Shown piece after piece: positions 5,055 through 5,477 of a DNA stretch of 5,477 bases (position 1 is its first letter; every line of letters begins with the position of its first letter). A program made the position numbers and the translations under genes. This stretch comes from Deltaproteobacteria bacterium. GTDB taxonomy: Bacteria > Desulfobacterota > DSM-4660 > Desulfatiglandales > HGW-15. The notes under the pieces were generated by a model that ran no database searches, was not told the DNA's origin, and saw nothing but the letters and a program-made list of their open reading frames with translations. The DNA is taken from positions 1-5,477 of the forward strand of contig JAFDIC010000285.1 in the NCBI GenBank assembly GCA_019308525.1. The letters run 5' to 3'.

Positions 5055-5420
5055 ATAATAAAGAGCTCCAAGGCCGTTTTCCTCTTTGTGCACGAGAACA
5101 CTGGAGACTAAGAAGAAAGAGAATTCTATCATTTTGAGTGTCTCAAGGGGGAGGCACTGGAATTAAGCTCATCCTGACGTATCGGTCGTTCGAGTGGATG
5201 GACGGGAACACGCTATCTGTTGACATCAGGGGAGGGGAGGCCGTTGTAGCTGCGGAAATAACCTTTGCTGAGTTGAATTCAACTTAAGATATGATTCTGG
5301 GAAATGGAAGATCGTTAACATGCCTACTAAGTGGTGAGGATATCTATCTGGTGGCTTTGGAGTCTTTGAGTCTTTTGAGGTCGCCTCGGTAACTGATTGA
5401 TATGAGATAGAATATCTGTG
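5037..5420 (+). pseudogene. Decayed coding sequence spread over three frames, unidentified
   Basis: Frame 3 from 5037 reads EYGNLIIKSSKAVFLFVHEN, TGD, a TAA stop, then EEREFYHFECLKGEALEL. Frame 2 then reads IKLILTYRSFEWMDGNTLSV and DIRGGEAVVAAEITFAELN to about 5277. Frame 1 continues FNLRYDSGKWKIVNMPTKW, a TGA, GYLSGGFGVFESFEVASVTD, a TGA and YEIEYL to about 5420. The pieces abut end to end in order and are protein-like in composition, which fits one ancestral beta-rich protein of about 125 residues broken by two frameshifts and several stops. I do not recognise the family. A GTG-started 49-codon ORF (5138-5287) lies within it, but reads better as one segment of the relic than as a gene. Confidence 0.4.
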
Positions 5421-5425
5421 AATTG

Positions 5426-5456
5426 ACCCCTGAATTGGGGTTATTGTTCGTTTTTT
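5426..5456 (+). terminator. Weak terminator-like hairpin at the right edge
   Basis: ACCCC (5426-5430), loop TGAATT, GGGGT (5437-5441), then a U-rich tail that is interrupted before a run of six T (5451-5456). The stem is only 5 bp, so the call is tentative. Confidence 0.3.
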
Positions 5457-5477
5457 GGGGCAGAAAGAGCGTTATTG

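Noticed and set aside
5138..5287. GTG-started 49-codon ORF as a small gene
   Set aside because: No clear ribosome binding site, and neighbouring frames continue the protein-like sense on both sides, so it is better explained as a segment of a decayed gene.
5358..5380. GAGTCTTTGAGTCTTTTGAG short tandem repeat
   Set aside because: Only two imperfect units within a probable decayed coding segment; not enough for a repeat array, and no CRISPR-like spacing occurs anywhere in the window.
5291..5392. ATG-started 33-codon ORF
   Set aside because: Frame 1 over the same bases reads more like real protein (SGKWKIVNMPTKW), so this is probably its shadow.

Overview
The window looks like an accessory or recombined stretch of a bacterial chromosome, perhaps from a Desulfobacterota/deltaproteobacterium-like anaerobe. 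That guess rests on the mix of UPF0175/DUF3368, MNT and Phd/VapC modules, a phytoene-dehydrogenase-like oxidoreductase and AT-rich interspersed inverted repeats. It is inference from gene style only: there is no rRNA, tRNA or other phylogenetic marker here.

Layout, left to right. Bases 1-488 hold the 3' part of a UPF0175-type antitoxin gene overlapping a DUF3368 (PIN-like) toxin gene that loses family similarity after about 40 codons. Bases about 341-1048 are gene debris. The best part, 667-1048, is the C-terminus of a large adenine-specific DNA methyltransferase-type protein, broken by one in-frame TAG and one frameshift. Bases 1056-1152 carry three small inverted repeats just ahead of an MNT nucleotidyltransferase-type antitoxin gene (1183-1590). 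That gene has an aberrant tail and no HEPN partner downstream.

The middle holds the two large intact genes: a 515-residue FAD-dependent phytoene dehydrogenase/carotenoid isomerase/RetSat-like oxidoreductase (1708-3255) and, 51 bases later, an unrecognised 218-residue protein (3307-3963). They are co-directional and probably co-transcribed.

The right part begins with the only toxin-antitoxin pair that looks complete, a Phd/YefM-type antitoxin and a VapC-type PIN ribonuclease with overlapping genes (4057-4675). A near-consensus promoter and a palindromic operator precede it and a probable terminator follows. The last 800 bases have no intact gene. They hold a possible REP-like motif, a 142-base imperfect inverted-repeat element, two mutually exclusive hairpins and a stretch of decayed coding sequence spread over three frames.

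Overall this is a small graveyard of defence and toxin-antitoxin genes (three broken or orphaned modules, one intact) around a metabolic gene pair. No clearly new multi-gene system is evident. The most checkable leads are the methyltransferase relic, the orphan MNT gene, the unknown protein beside the oxidoreductase, and the structured repeats at the right end.
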